From ZC4RG35 sp040878345 (GTDB lineage Bacteria > Actinomycetota > Acidimicrobiia > Spongiisociales > ZC4RG35), in contig JBBDML010000027.1 in NCBI GenBank assembly GCA_040878345.1, positions 1 through 64,000 of the forward strand: DNA of 64,000 nucleotides, given 5' to 3'. The notes below the pieces were generated by a model, which had not been told where the DNA came from, did no database searches, and saw nothing but the letters and a program-made list of their open reading frames with translations. How positions within the stretch are numbered: position 1 is the stretch's first letter; every line of letters starts with the position of its first letter. Of the stretch, positions 7,776 through 15,543 are shown one piece after another. The position numbers were made by a program, and so were the translations under genes.

Positions 7776-8312
7776 ATGAGCCGTATCGGGAAGATGCCGG
7801 TGGTGGTGCCCGCTGGGGTCGAAGTCGAGGTAAAGGGGAGCAACATCACCGTCAAGGGTGCCAGGGGCACGCTGACCCGCGAGTTTCATGAGCGGATGGG
7901 CTTCGAGGTGGAGGACGGGAGCCTGACCGTGACCCGCCCCGATGACAGCCGGGAGTCCCGCGCCCTTCACGGGCTGAGCCGCGCCCTGCTCAACAACATG
8001 GTTGTCGGGGTCGCCGAAGGCTTCACCAAAGCCCTCGAGATCCATGGTGTCGGGTATCGCGCCGCCATGAATGGCAACGACATCGAGCTCCTGGTGGGAT
8101 ACAGCCACCCGGTCATGGTGGCGGCGCCGGAGGGGATCACATTCGAGGTGCCCGAGCCCACCCGGATCAGTGTCTCGGGGATCGACAAGGAGCAGGTGGG
8201 TCAGGTCGCCGCCGACATTCGCAAGGTTCGCCCGCCTGAGCCCTACAAGGGCAAGGGGATCAGGTACGCCGGGGAGCAAGTCCGCCGCAAGGCCGGGAAG
8301 GCAGGTAAGTGA
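7776..8312 (+). CDS. rplF: 50S ribosomal protein L6
   Basis: The ATG at 7776, two bases after the rpsH stop, gives 178 residues beginning MSRIGKMPVVVPAGVEVEV. Two L6 domains are visible; the second contains LLVGYSHPVMVAAPEGI and the C-terminal signature RPPEPYKGKGIRYAGE. L6 lies near the factor-binding site. The upstream extension of the frame lies inside rpsH and was rejected. Confidence 0.96.
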   Translation: MSRIGKMPVVVPAGVEVEVKGSNITVKGARGTLTREFHERMGFEVEDGSLTVTRPDDSRESRALHGLSRALLNNMVVGVAEGFTKALEIHGVGYRAAMNGNDIELLVGYSHPVMVAAPEGITFEVPEPTRISVSGIDKEQVGQVAADIRKVRPPEPYKGKGIRYAGEQVRRKAGKAGK

Positions 8313-8665
8313 TGAGGGGCTCGCGCCAGGACGCCCGTCAGCGTCGCCACACCCGGGTCCGGAAGCGGGTGCGTGGCACCGCGGAGCGCCCGCGTCTCGC
8401 TGTCTACCGGAGCAACCGGTACATCTACGCACAGGTGATCGACGACATCATGGGCCGCACCTTGGTAGCCGCTTCCTCACAAGAGTCGGATCTCAGGGAC
8501 AATGCCCTCAACATCGACACCGCCGCCAAGGTTGGTGCGCTGCTGGGCAGCCGGGCCAAGGATGCCGGGGTGAGCACCGTGGTGTTCGACCGTGGCGGAT
8601 ACAAGTACCACGGGAAGCTAAAGGCTCTCGCCGATGCGGCTCGCGAGGCAGGACTGGAGTTCTAA
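8312..8665 (+). CDS. rplR: 50S ribosomal protein L18
   Basis: With the ATG at 8312 (TGATG overlap with rplF) the product is 117 residues; a GTG three bases earlier is an equally legal start. The sequence has RRHTRVRKRVRGTAERPRL, YRSNRYIYAQVIDD and the C-terminal VVFDRGGYKYHGKLKALADA. These are the L18 hallmarks. It binds 5S rRNA together with L5. Confidence 0.95.
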   Translation: MRGSRQDARQRRHTRVRKRVRGTAERPRLAVYRSNRYIYAQVIDDIMGRTLVAASSQESDLRDNALNIDTAAKVGALLGSRAKDAGVSTVVFDRGGYKYHGKLKALADAAREAGLEF

Positions 8666-9249
8666 TGGCACGTCAGCAACGTCCGGGCTCGGAGCAGAGC
8701 CAGTACGACGAGAGGGTGATCCAGATCAACCGCGTCGCCAAAGTGGTCAAGGGTGGCCGTCGGTTCAGCTTCACCGCCCTGGTGGTGGTGGGTGACGGCG
8801 CCGGCAAGGTGGGGATTGGCTACGGGAAGGCCCGTGAGGTGCCCGCTGCGATCCAGAAGGCGATCGAGACCGCCAGGCGTGACATGTCCTATATCCCGAT
8901 GGCAGGCCAGACGGTGGTCCATGACGTCACCGGGATCCATGGCGCTTCGAGGGTCCTGATCAAGCCGGCGGCACCGGGGACCGGCGTTATCGCCGGTGGC
9001 GCGGTCCGCCAGATCCTGGAGGCTGCCGGCGTCAAGGACGCCTTGGCCAAGTCGCTGGGGTCGCCCACACACCTCAACGTGGCCAAGGCAGCCATCAACG
9101 GGCTGCGCAGTCAGAGGCGCCCCGACGAGGTCGCCAGGCTTCGGGGCAAGAAGGTGGAGGACATCGTCCCTCCGGGCCTGCTTGCCGCCTACAACTCCTC
9201 AGAGGCGATGCGCGCCCAGGCGAACATGAAGACCGGCAACGATGGTTGA
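8665..9249 (+). CDS. rpsE: 30S ribosomal protein S5
   Basis: The ATG at 8665 shares a base with the rplR TAA and gives 194 residues. The N-terminal double-stranded RNA-binding-like domain shows KVVKGGRRFSFTALVVVGD and GYGKAREVPAAIQKAIE. The C-terminal domain shows GAVRQILEAAGVKDALAKS and GSPTHLNVAKA. S5 contributes to decoding accuracy and mRNA unwinding. The frame extends far upstream inside rplF and rplR, but this is a shadow. Confidence 0.96.
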   Translation: MARQQRPGSEQSQYDERVIQINRVAKVVKGGRRFSFTALVVVGDGAGKVGIGYGKAREVPAAIQKAIETARRDMSYIPMAGQTVVHDVTGIHGASRVLIKPAAPGTGVIAGGAVRQILEAAGVKDALAKSLGSPTHLNVAKAAINGLRSQRRPDEVARLRGKKVEDIVPPGLLAAYNSSEAMRAQANMKTGNDG

Positions 9250-9436
9250 GCACGACACCAAGACGGTGAAGATCACCCTGAGGAAATCGGTGATCGGTGA
9301 GAAGCCGAAGACCAGGGCCACCATCCACGCCCTTGGTCTCCGCAAGATCGATCAGACCGTTCAGCAGACGGACACACCCGGGCTGCGGGGGATGTTGATA
9401 AAGGTTCAACACCTGGTGGAGGTGGATGAGAGTTGA
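9242..9436 (+). CDS. rpmD: 50S ribosomal protein L30
   Basis: A 64-residue L30 with VKITLRKSVIGEKPKTRATI, LGLRKIDQTVQQTDTPGLRG and the terminal VQHLVEVDES. The ATG overlaps rpsE by 8 nt. Its stop codon is directly followed by the poly-G run and the N gap, but the protein itself looks complete. Confidence 0.93.
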   Translation: MVEHDTKTVKITLRKSVIGEKPKTRATIHALGLRKIDQTVQQTDTPGLRGMLIKVQHLVEVDES

Positions 9437-9465
9437 GGGGGGGGGGGGGGGGGGGNNNNNNNNNN
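9437..9465. other. Assembly gap: G19 run followed by 10 N
   Basis: Nineteen consecutive G are followed by exactly ten N. A fixed-length N run marks a scaffold join, and a homopolymer G run at a contig end is a common artefact of two-colour sequencing chemistry. I therefore do not read the G run as genomic. The true rpmD-rplO spacer length is unknown, and repeat material may have been lost, because a GTAC repeat follows at once. Confidence 0.9.
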
Positions 9466-9481
9466 CCCGGCCCGGCACTGG

Positions 9482-9492
9482 GTACCTGGTAC
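9482..9492. repeat. GTAC heptanucleotide repeat, locus C (rpmD-rplO gap)
   Basis: Two GTAC cores at 9482 and 9489, seven bases apart (unit GGTACCT), remain between the N gap and rplO. The locus may be truncated by the gap. It fits the family seen at 386, 4805, 9980 and 19255. Confidence 0.6.
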
Positions 9493-9507
9493 TTGGAAAG
9501 AGATGAT

Positions 9508-9966
9508 ATGACTGAAGAGAAGAACCAGCTCAAGCTGCATCACCTGGCTCCGGCCCAAGGGTCGAAGAAGGACAGGACCCGGGTGGGCCGCGGCGAAGGC
9601 GGGAAACGTGGCAAGACCGCCGGTCGTGGGACCAAGGGCCTCAAGGCTCGGAACAGCGTGCGCCCCGGGTTCGAGGGCGGCCAGACCCCCCTCGCCATGC
9701 GACTTCCCAAGATGAAGGGTTTCAAGAACCCGAACAAGGTCGAGTTCGCCATCGTCAACCTCTCGGCGCTGGCCGGTTTCGAAGCGGGCAGCGAGGTGAC
9801 GCCCGAGGCTTTGAGGGAGAGGGGCCTGATACGTCATCGGGGCCAGGTCAAGGTCCTCGCCGAAGGTGACCTCGATCGGGCCCTGAGAGTCAAGGCCCAC
9901 GCCTTCAGCAAGGCGGCCGCCACCAAGATCGAGGCAGCCGGAGGAACGGTTGAGCTCATTTCATGA
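9508..9966 (+). CDS. rplO: 50S ribosomal protein L15
   Basis: The ATG at 9508 gives 152 residues. The N-terminal glycine/arginine-rich segment (RVGRGEGGKRGKTAGRGTKG) and FEGGQTPLAMRLPKMKGF are diagnostic for L15, and the C-terminal half has VKVLAEGDLDRAL and AHAFSKAA. GGAAAGAGATG just upstream provides a ribosome-binding site. The frame upstream of this ATG crosses the N gap and is not considered coding. Confidence 0.95.
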   Translation: MTEEKNQLKLHHLAPAQGSKKDRTRVGRGEGGKRGKTAGRGTKGLKARNSVRPGFEGGQTPLAMRLPKMKGFKNPNKVEFAIVNLSALAGFEAGSEVTPEALRERGLIRHRGQVKVLAEGDLDRALRVKAHAFSKAAATKIEAAGGTVELIS

Positions 9967-9979
9967 GCTCAACCGTTCA

Positions 9980-10050
9980 GTACTTGGTACTGAATACTTG
10001 ATACTGAGAAAGGCGCCCTGTCCAAGTACCAGGTACCAAGTACCAAGTAC
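9980..10050. repeat. GTAC heptanucleotide repeat, locus D (rplO-secY gap)
   Basis: GTAC at 9980 and 9987 is continued by degenerate ATAC at 9994 and 10001. After a 20-bp interruption comes a second block with GTAC at 10026, 10033, 10040 and 10047. Every step inside a block is 7 bp. Flanking letters vary (AGTACCA, GGTACCA, AGTACTT). It occupies most of the rplO-secY spacer. Confidence 0.8.
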
Positions 10051-10082
10051 GTCCCGACACGACACATAGGTCCCCACCAACG

Positions 10083-11396
10083 ATGCTTTCCATCTATCGC
10101 AACATGTTCAAGATCCCGGACCTGCGGGCGAAGATCCTCTTCACCCTTGCGATGTTCGGCACATACCGCCTGGGCACCACCATCCCCGTCCCCGGCATCG
10201 ACCTCGACGCGGTCCGTCTCTGGCAGGGGATGCAGGAGGCCGGCGGGATCTACGGTCTTCTCAACCTGTTCTCTGGTGGCGCCCTGGAGCAATTCTCGGT
10301 GTTCTCATTGGGCATCGTCCCCTACATCACAGCTTCGATCATCATGCAACTGCTCACCGTGGTGATCCCCCGGCTCAAAACGCTCCAAGAGGAAGGGGAG
10401 TCGGGCCGGAAGGTGATCACACAATGGACCCGTTACCTGACGGTGATCCTTGCCTTGATCCAGTCGACCGGCTTCACCTTCCTGTTCCACTCGGGGCGGT
10501 TCACCGGCGGCATCGACCTGATCCCCAATTACACACCAGGACGTGTGGTGCTGGTCGTGCTCACCATGACCGCCGGCACCGCGATGGTGATGTGGCTCGG
10601 CGAGCTGATCACCCAGCGAGGCGTCGGTAACGGGATGTCCCTGATCATCTTCGTCTCGATCCTCAGCCAGTTCCCCTTCATCTTCGGCCAGATCTGGGGC
10701 CAGACGGTGGCGGTTGGCCTGCCCATCCGGTTCGTGGTGGTGGTCCTGGTGTTCCTGGCGATGATCGTGGCCATCATCTTCATCGACCAGGGTCAGCGAC
10801 GGATCCCGATTTCGTTTGCCAAGCGGGTCAGAGGGCGTCGGGTCCTCGGTGGCCAGTCCACCTACATCCCGCTAAAGGTCAACACCTCTGGTGTGATCCC
10901 GGTTATCTTCGCCACCTCGGTGCTCCTGATCCCCAGTCTGATCATCACCGCCATCCCCTCCGACGCCGCCTGGATCCAAGCCATCTACCGGTGGATCAAC
11001 ACCAATCTGGGATCGGGGCAGAGCGGGGTGTCCTGGTGGTACATCGCCATCCTCTTCGGGCTGATCGTGTTCTTCACCTACTTCTACACAGCCATCCAGT
11101 TCGACCCGGAGCAGCAGGCCGAGATGATCCAACGTCAGGGCGGGTTCATCCCGGGCGTCCGTCCTGGACGGCAGACCGCCAAGCACCTGGGTCACATCCT
11201 CAACCGGATCACCCTCCCCGGCTCGTTGTTCCTGGCCACCATCGCCATACTCCCGGCGATTGCCGGGGCGGTCTGGGGAATTCAGATCGCCTTCTCGGGC
11301 GTGTCGATCCTCATCGTGGTCGGGGTGGCCCTCGAGACCATGAAGCAGATCGAGTCCCAGCTGACGATGCGGAACTACGAAGGCATCCTGACATGA
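10083..11396 (+). CDS. secY: Protein translocase subunit SecY
   Basis: The 437-residue protein has about ten hydrophobic segments and SecY family sequences. These include FTLAMFGTYRLGTTIPVPGID (TM1 and plug region), LGIVPYITASIIMQLL, the cytoplasmic GQRRIPISFAKRVRGRRVLG loop, and FNPEQ-type FDPEQQAEMIQRQGGFIPGV with PGRQTAKHL. It forms the membrane pore for Sec-dependent export. It lies in the usual place between rplO and adk; spacers on both sides contain repeats. Confidence 0.97.
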   Translation: MLSIYRNMFKIPDLRAKILFTLAMFGTYRLGTTIPVPGIDLDAVRLWQGMQEAGGIYGLLNLFSGGALEQFSVFSLGIVPYITASIIMQLLTVVIPRLKTLQEEGESGRKVITQWTRYLTVILALIQSTGFTFLFHSGRFTGGIDLIPNYTPGRVVLVVLTMTAGTAMVMWLGELITQRGVGNGMSLIIFVSILSQFPFIFGQIWGQTVAVGLPIRFVVVVLVFLAMIVAIIFIDQGQRRIPISFAKRVRGRRVLGGQSTYIPLKVNTSGVIPVIFATSVLLIPSLIITAIPSDAAWIQAIYRWINTNLGSGQSGVSWWYIAILFGLIVFFTYFYTAIQFDPEQQAEMIQRQGGFIPGVRPGRQTAKHLGHILNRITLPGSLFLATIAILPAIAGAVWGIQIAFSGVSILIVVGVALETMKQIESQLTMRNYEGILT

Positions 11397-11519
11397 TGAT
11401 GGCGGCCGACTTTGCCCGGAGTCCCCGAACATGCTCCTCGGTTCGCGGGTCCGGGGAAGCCGACCCGCGGACATCCTCAGTGGGTACCGATCGTCGGGCA
11501 AACAGACGCCGGTCGGTCG
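11394..11519. repeat. ~125-bp intergenic element, copy 2 (secY-adk gap)
   Basis: This is the second copy of the element at 6159-6283, with the same ends, near-identical length and a divergent middle. It starts at the secY TGA. Its centre has an 8-bp perfect hairpin (CGCGGGTC at 11444 and GACCCGCG at 11462). The two copies sit at two different gene junctions of the same superoperon, which argues for an element that moved rather than a conserved operon feature. Confidence 0.7.
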
Positions 11520-11550
11520 CAACTGCCGCCGCGTCTCGAGGCGAATCGCG

Positions 11551-12111
11551 TTGAGGCTGCTCTTCATCGGGCCTCCTGGGGCCGGGAAGGGGACCCAATC
11601 GGTCAAGGTCGCCGAGCGTCTGGGCATCCCCCATGTCTCCACCGGTGAGATGTTCCGTGACCACGTTGCGGCCAGGACCGACCTGGGCAAACAGGTCGAG
11701 GCCATCATGGCGGCCGGCGAATACGTGCCGGACCAGATGACCGTCGCCATGCTCGCCGAGCGAATCGCCCAGCCCGACGCCGCCCGTGGGTTCATCCTCG
11801 ACGGCTTCCCACGAACCCCGGGTCAGGTCGAGTCGCTCGACCGTCTCCTGGGTGAGGAGGGCCTCGACCATGTGGTGGTCTTCGAGGTGAACGAGGAGGA
11901 GCTGATCTCGCGGCTGATGGATCGGGGTCGGGCCGACGACAGCGAAGAGACGATCCGCAACCGCTTCAAGGTCTACATGGAACAGACACAGCCCCTTCTC
12001 GACATCTATGGCGACCGGGGCGTGACCCTGACGGTCGACGGCATCGGCGACGTCCACGAGGTCACCGAGCGGATCGTCACCGCCCTCGAGGCCAGCGAGG
12101 CATCTTCGTGA
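11551..12111 (+). CDS. adk: Adenylate kinase (short form without LID insertion)
   Basis: The TTG at 11551 places MRLLFIGPPGAGKGTQS at the N-terminus, as in the family, giving 186 residues. The P-loop GPPGAGKGT, STGEMFRDHV, the NMP-binding segment and GFILDGFPRTPGQ are all present. LMDRGRADDSEETIRNR shows the short LID typical of actinobacterial enzymes with no zinc-binding cysteines. It interconverts ATP plus AMP and 2 ADP. The open frame upstream lies in repeat copy 2. The stop overlaps map by 4 nt. Confidence 0.95.
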   Translation: MRLLFIGPPGAGKGTQSVKVAERLGIPHVSTGEMFRDHVAARTDLGKQVEAIMAAGEYVPDQMTVAMLAERIAQPDAARGFILDGFPRTPGQVESLDRLLGEEGLDHVVVFEVNEEELISRLMDRGRADDSEETIRNRFKVYMEQTQPLLDIYGDRGVTLTVDGIGDVHEVTERIVTALEASEASS

Positions 12112-12902
12112 TCACGATCAAGAGTCGCCGTGAGTTCGAGAAGATGGCCAGGGCAGGGGCCGCCGTGGCCGCGGTCCATCAAGCGGTCAGGGATGCGACA
12201 AAGCCCGGTGTCTCACTGCTGGAGCTGGAGGGCGTCGGCGAGAAGGTGATTGCGGCCCATGGATGCACCTCGTCTTTCCTCGGATACCTGGGGAGCTACC
12301 CGGCGACACTGTGCCTGTCGCCCAACGACGTCATCGTCCATGGAATACCCAATGACTACCGGCTGGAGGAAGGCGACATCCTCTCGGTCGATGCCGGCGC
12401 CATCTACGAGGGGTTCCATGGCGACGCCGCCATCACAATCGCGGTGGGCGAGACCAGCCCCGAGGCCCGGCGTCTCATCGACGCGACCCAGAGCGGGATG
12501 TGGGCCGGGATCCGCATGGTGCGCAAGGGGAGCCGTCTCGGCGACGTCGGCGCCGCCATCGCCGCCGTCGGCGAGGCCAATGGATACGGGATCGTCGAGG
12601 AGTACGTCGGGCACGGGATCGGGCGGACGATGCACGAGGAGCCCCAGGTCCCCAACTATGGGACCCCGGGAAATGGGATGAAGCTCCGCCCCGGGATGGC
12701 CCTGTGCATCGAGCCCATGTTCAACCTGGGTGGACGCCAGACCAGGGTCGATGCCGACGGGTGGACGGTTCGCACCGCCGACGGGTCCTTGTCGGCCCAT
12801 TGGGAGCACACCGTTGCCATCACGCCGGACGGCTCCATGGTCTTCACTGCCGCCTCCGAGCCCGTCCCTGTTGAATTTGAGGAGGCTCATGCCCGCGGCT
12901 AG
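12108..12902 (+). CDS. map: Methionine aminopeptidase, type I
   Basis: The 264-residue enzyme removes N-terminal methionine from nascent proteins. The metal ligands are visible: two Asp in VDAGAIYEGFHGDAA, His in GHGIGRTMHEEP, Glu in IEPMFN and Glu in WEHTVAIT. The substrate His lies in VIVHGIP. GTG start overlaps adk (GTGA). The adk-map pair is typical, but infA is not found in the 161-bp gap that follows. Confidence 0.96.
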   Translation: MITIKSRREFEKMARAGAAVAAVHQAVRDATKPGVSLLELEGVGEKVIAAHGCTSSFLGYLGSYPATLCLSPNDVIVHGIPNDYRLEEGDILSVDAGAIYEGFHGDAAITIAVGETSPEARRLIDATQSGMWAGIRMVRKGSRLGDVGAAIAAVGEANGYGIVEEYVGHGIGRTMHEEPQVPNYGTPGNGMKLRPGMALCIEPMFNLGGRQTRVDADGWTVRTADGSLSAHWEHTVAITPDGSMVFTAASEPVPVEFEEAHARG

Positions 12903-12949
12903 AATTCCCCGGTTCCCTTCTGTGACATCACGTTTGGGAGCAGGTTCGG

Positions 12950-13016
12950 CCCGGGCTCGTCACCCGCAACCACCCGAGAATCATGCTCTTCGGTTGCGCA
13001 TGACGTCTGACCCGGG
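12950..13016. repeat. Imperfect long inverted repeat in the map-rpmJ gap
   Basis: CCCGGG at 12950-12955 and at 13011-13016 bound an imperfect stem. Inner pairings include GTCA/TGAC and GCAACC/GGTTGC around a central loop. It could be an RNA hairpin ahead of rpmJ, or the remnant of a small element in the slot usually taken by infA. No T-run follows, so a simple terminator is unlikely. Confidence 0.4.
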
Positions 13017-13063
13017 AGTGTTCGCGCACGCGCCGACCACATTCGAGAGACTTTGGAGTTGAG

Positions 13064-13177
13064 ATGAAGGTAAGGCCTTCCACCAAGAAGATGTGCGAGA
13101 AGTGTCGGATCATCCGGCGGCATGGGCGCGTTTGGGTGATCTGTTCCAATCCCCGTCACAAGCAGCGGCAAGGATGA
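13064..13177 (+). CDS. rpmJ: 50S ribosomal protein L36
   Basis: A 37-residue ORF encodes MKVRPSTKKMCEKCRIIRRH and then GRVWVICSNPRHKQRQG. This is the classic zinc-ribbon L36 (CxxC, C, H). The ATG is preceded by TTTGGAGTTGAG, an acceptable Shine-Dalgarno sequence. It precedes rpsM by 5 nt as in most bacteria. Confidence 0.96.
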   Translation: MKVRPSTKKMCEKCRIIRRHGRVWVICSNPRHKQRQG

Positions 13178-13182
13178 CCTGA

Positions 13183-13560
13183 ATGGCCCGTATCGCCGGC
13201 GTCGACATCCCGCGTGACAAGCGGCTCGAGATCGCACTCACTTACATCTACGGGATCGGGCCGACCCGTGCCCAGTTGATATGTGTCGAGACCGACATAA
13301 GCCCCGATACCAAGGTCCGGTCGCTCACCGACGACGAAGTGGCCCGGATTCGCCGTTTTATCGAAGGCAGTTTCCAGGTTGAGGGAGACCTGCGCCGTGA
13401 AGTGCAGCAGAACATCAGGCGCAAGATCGAGATCGGCAGCTATCAGGGCATCCGCCACCGTCGCGGCCTGCCAGTGCGTGGGCAGCGCACCCATACCAAT
13501 GCCCGTTCCCGCAAGGGCCGCCGGGTGGCCATCGCCGGCAAGAAGAAGGTCACGAAGTAG
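13183..13560 (+). CDS. rpsM: 30S ribosomal protein S13
   Basis: The 125-residue protein begins MARIAGVDIPRDKRLEIALT and carries the helix-two-turn-helix motif and the tail signature RHRRGLPVRGQRTHTNARS, followed by a lysine-rich end. S13 contacts tRNA and L5 in the intersubunit bridge. The gene is followed after 6 nt by rpsK. Confidence 0.96.
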   Translation: MARIAGVDIPRDKRLEIALTYIYGIGPTRAQLICVETDISPDTKVRSLTDDEVARIRRFIEGSFQVEGDLRREVQQNIRRKIEIGSYQGIRHRRGLPVRGQRTHTNARSRKGRRVAIAGKKKVTK

Positions 13561-13566
13561 GAGTGA

Positions 13567-13968
13567 ATGATGGCGAAGCAGCAAGAAGGTGCCAAGAGAG
13601 TCCGTCGCCGCGAGCGGAAGAACATCTCGCATGGCCAAGCTCACATCAAGGCGAGCTTCAACAACACGATCATCAACATCACCGATCAGAGCGGCGCCAC
13701 CGTCGCCTGGACCTCTGGTGGCTCGGTCGGATTCAAGGGCTCTCGCAAGTCGACGCCATACGCCGCCCAGGTGGCAGCCGAGGAGGCCGCCCGCCGTGCC
13801 GGTGAACATGGGATCCGCAAACTGGACGTGATCGTTAGTGGCACCGGGTCGGGTCGTGACACCGCGGTCCGCACCTTGCAGAACATGGGGATGGAAGTCA
13901 CCTGGATCAAGGATGTCACCCCCTTCCCCCACAACGGTTGTCGTCCCAAGAAGCGCAAGAGGGGCTGA
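13567..13968 (+). CDS. rpsK: 30S ribosomal protein S11
   Basis: The 133-residue product has the core AHIKASFNNTIINITDQSG, the GSRKSTPYAAQVAAEEAAR segment and the C-terminus DVTPFPHNGCRPKKRKRG. Two adjacent ATG codons (13567 and 13570) are possible starts, differing by one residue. S11 forms part of the platform near the E site. Confidence 0.96.
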   Translation: MMAKQQEGAKRVRRRERKNISHGQAHIKASFNNTIINITDQSGATVAWTSGGSVGFKGSRKSTPYAAQVAAEEAARRAGEHGIRKLDVIVSGTGSGRDTAVRTLQNMGMEVTWIKDVTPFPHNGCRPKKRKRG

Positions 13969-13970
13969 TC

Positions 13971-14576
13971 ATGGCCCGCTACACAGGTCCCCGTCACAAG
14001 GCATGCCGCCGGGCGCGCACCCCGCTGTGCCAGTCGAAGCGCTGCCCTGTCGACCGTCGCCCCTATCCACCGGGCCAGCACGGTCGTGGCCGGGTCAGAG
14101 AGAGTGACTATCTGGTTCAGCTCAGGGAGAAGCAGAAGCTCCGCACCATGTATGGGGTGTTGGAGAAGCAGTTCCGCCGCTATTACCAGGAGGCGGCTCG
14201 TCGTCAGGGAATCACCGGTGACAGCCTCCTGATGCTCCTTGAGCAGCGCCTCGACAACGTGGTGTGGCGCTCCGGTATGGCGGCGACCCGGCCCCAGGCC
14301 CGTCAGCTGGTGAACCACGGGCACTTCCTGGTAAACGGAAAGAAGGTCGACATCCCCTCCTACCAGGTCAGCCCGGGCGACATGGTGACCATCAAAGACC
14401 GCAGCAAGGACCTCATCGTGATCCAGCACTCGGTGGACACCCAGGGCCGGTTGACCCCGGATTGGCTCACGGTTGACCCCGGCGAGCGCCGAGTCCAGGT
14501 GATCTCTCATCCCCGCCGCGACCAGATCGACACCGACATCAACGAGCAGTTGATCGTCGAGCTCTACTCGAAGTGA
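13971..14576 (+). CDS. rpsD: 30S ribosomal protein S4
   Basis: The ATG at 13971 gives 201 residues starting MARYTGPRHKACRRARTPLC. The N-terminal region has three Cys (12, 20, 25), a partial version of the zinc site of C+ type S4. The S4 RNA-binding domain is visible at about 95-155 (LEQRLDNVVWRSGMAATRPQ then ARQLVNHGHFLVNGKKV). S4 nucleates 30S assembly and affects decoding fidelity. rpsK ends 2 nt upstream. Confidence 0.96.
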   Translation: MARYTGPRHKACRRARTPLCQSKRCPVDRRPYPPGQHGRGRVRESDYLVQLREKQKLRTMYGVLEKQFRRYYQEAARRQGITGDSLLMLLEQRLDNVVWRSGMAATRPQARQLVNHGHFLVNGKKVDIPSYQVSPGDMVTIKDRSKDLIVIQHSVDTQGRLTPDWLTVDPGERRVQVISHPRRDQIDTDINEQLIVELYSK

Positions 14577-14586
14577 GGTAATCAGG

Positions 14587-15543
14587 TTGTTGATCGTTCA
14601 ACGCCCCCAGATCGAAGAAGAAGTCCTCTCGGACAACCGCTCCAGAATCGTGGTCGAGCCTCTCGAGCCGGGCTTCGGCTACACCCTGGGCAACACCCTC
14701 CGGCGGACCCTGCTCTCGCGGATCCCCGGAGCCGCGGTGACCTCGATACAGATCGAGGGTGTCGAGCATGAGTTCTCAACCATCCCGGGAGTGGTCGAGG
14801 ACGTGGTCGACATCATCCTCAACATCAAGCGAATCGTGATCCGGATGGAGGCGTACGACGAGGAGACCCTCTACTTGTCGGCTCGCGGCGCGGGGGCAGT
14901 GACCGCCGGCAACCTCAAGGTCCCGGCTGGCGTCGAGGTAGTGAACCCCGAGGCCCACATCGCCACCCTGAGCGCGTCGGGTCGTCTCGAAATGGAGCTC
15001 AACGTCGCCCCAGGTGTCGGCTATCGAACCGCCGATGGCAACAAGGCGGGCTCGATGACCATCGGGGTGATCCCTATCGACTCGATATTCTCGCCGGTGC
15101 AGAAGGTGGCCTACCGGGTGGAGAACACCCAGGTCGGTCAGATGACCAACTTCGACCGTCTGGTGCTCGATGTCGAGACCAATGGCGCCATCGCTCCGGC
15201 GGAGGCGGTCTCCTCAGCCGGGAAGACCCTCGGCGAGTTGATGGGCCTGTTCGCCGACATAGGTGAGGGTCGGGGCCTCGACTTCGTCGAGTATGTGCCC
15301 GACAGCTCAGGCTCACCGGACCTCGAGCTCCCCATCGAGGCACTCGACCTGTCGGAGCGGCCGAGGAACTGTCTACGTCGCGCCCAGATCAAGACGGTTG
15401 GGGAGTTGGTGGAACGCACATCCGACGACCTGCTCAACATCACCAACTTCGGTCAGAAGAGCCTTGATGAGGTGATCGCCAAGCTTGATGAGCTCGGGCT
15501 CAGCCTGGCCGACGCCCCATCGGGGAGCGGGAGCGCCCTCTGA
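14587..15543 (+). CDS. rpoA: RNA polymerase alpha subunit
   Basis: The 318-residue protein has the alpha N-terminal assembly domain (NRSRIVVEPLEPGFGYTLGN then TLRRTLLSRIPGAAVTSI). A linker follows, then a C-terminal domain from about 250 with LDLSERPRNCLRRAQIKTVG and NFGQKSLDEVIAKL, the part that binds UP elements and activators. Start is TTG at 14587 or the next codon, also TTG; GAGGT upstream supports this region. The end shares one base with rplQ. Confidence 0.96.
   Translation: MLIVQRPQIEEEVLSDNRSRIVVEPLEPGFGYTLGNTLRRTLLSRIPGAAVTSIQIEGVEHEFSTIPGVVEDVVDIILNIKRIVIRMEAYDEETLYLSARGAGAVTAGNLKVPAGVEVVNPEAHIATLSASGRLEMELNVAPGVGYRTADGNKAGSMTIGVIPIDSIFSPVQKVAYRVENTQVGQMTNFDRLVLDVETNGAIAPAEAVSSAGKTLGELMGLFADIGEGRGLDFVEYVPDSSGSPDLELPIEALDLSERPRNCLRRAQIKTVGELVERTSDDLLNITNFGQKSLDEVIAKLDELGLSLADAPSGSGSAL

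Noticed and set aside
9437..9455. Poly-G tract as a biological slippage or regulatory tract
   Set aside because: It directly abuts a fixed 10-N gap, so a sequencing and scaffolding artefact is the simpler explanation.
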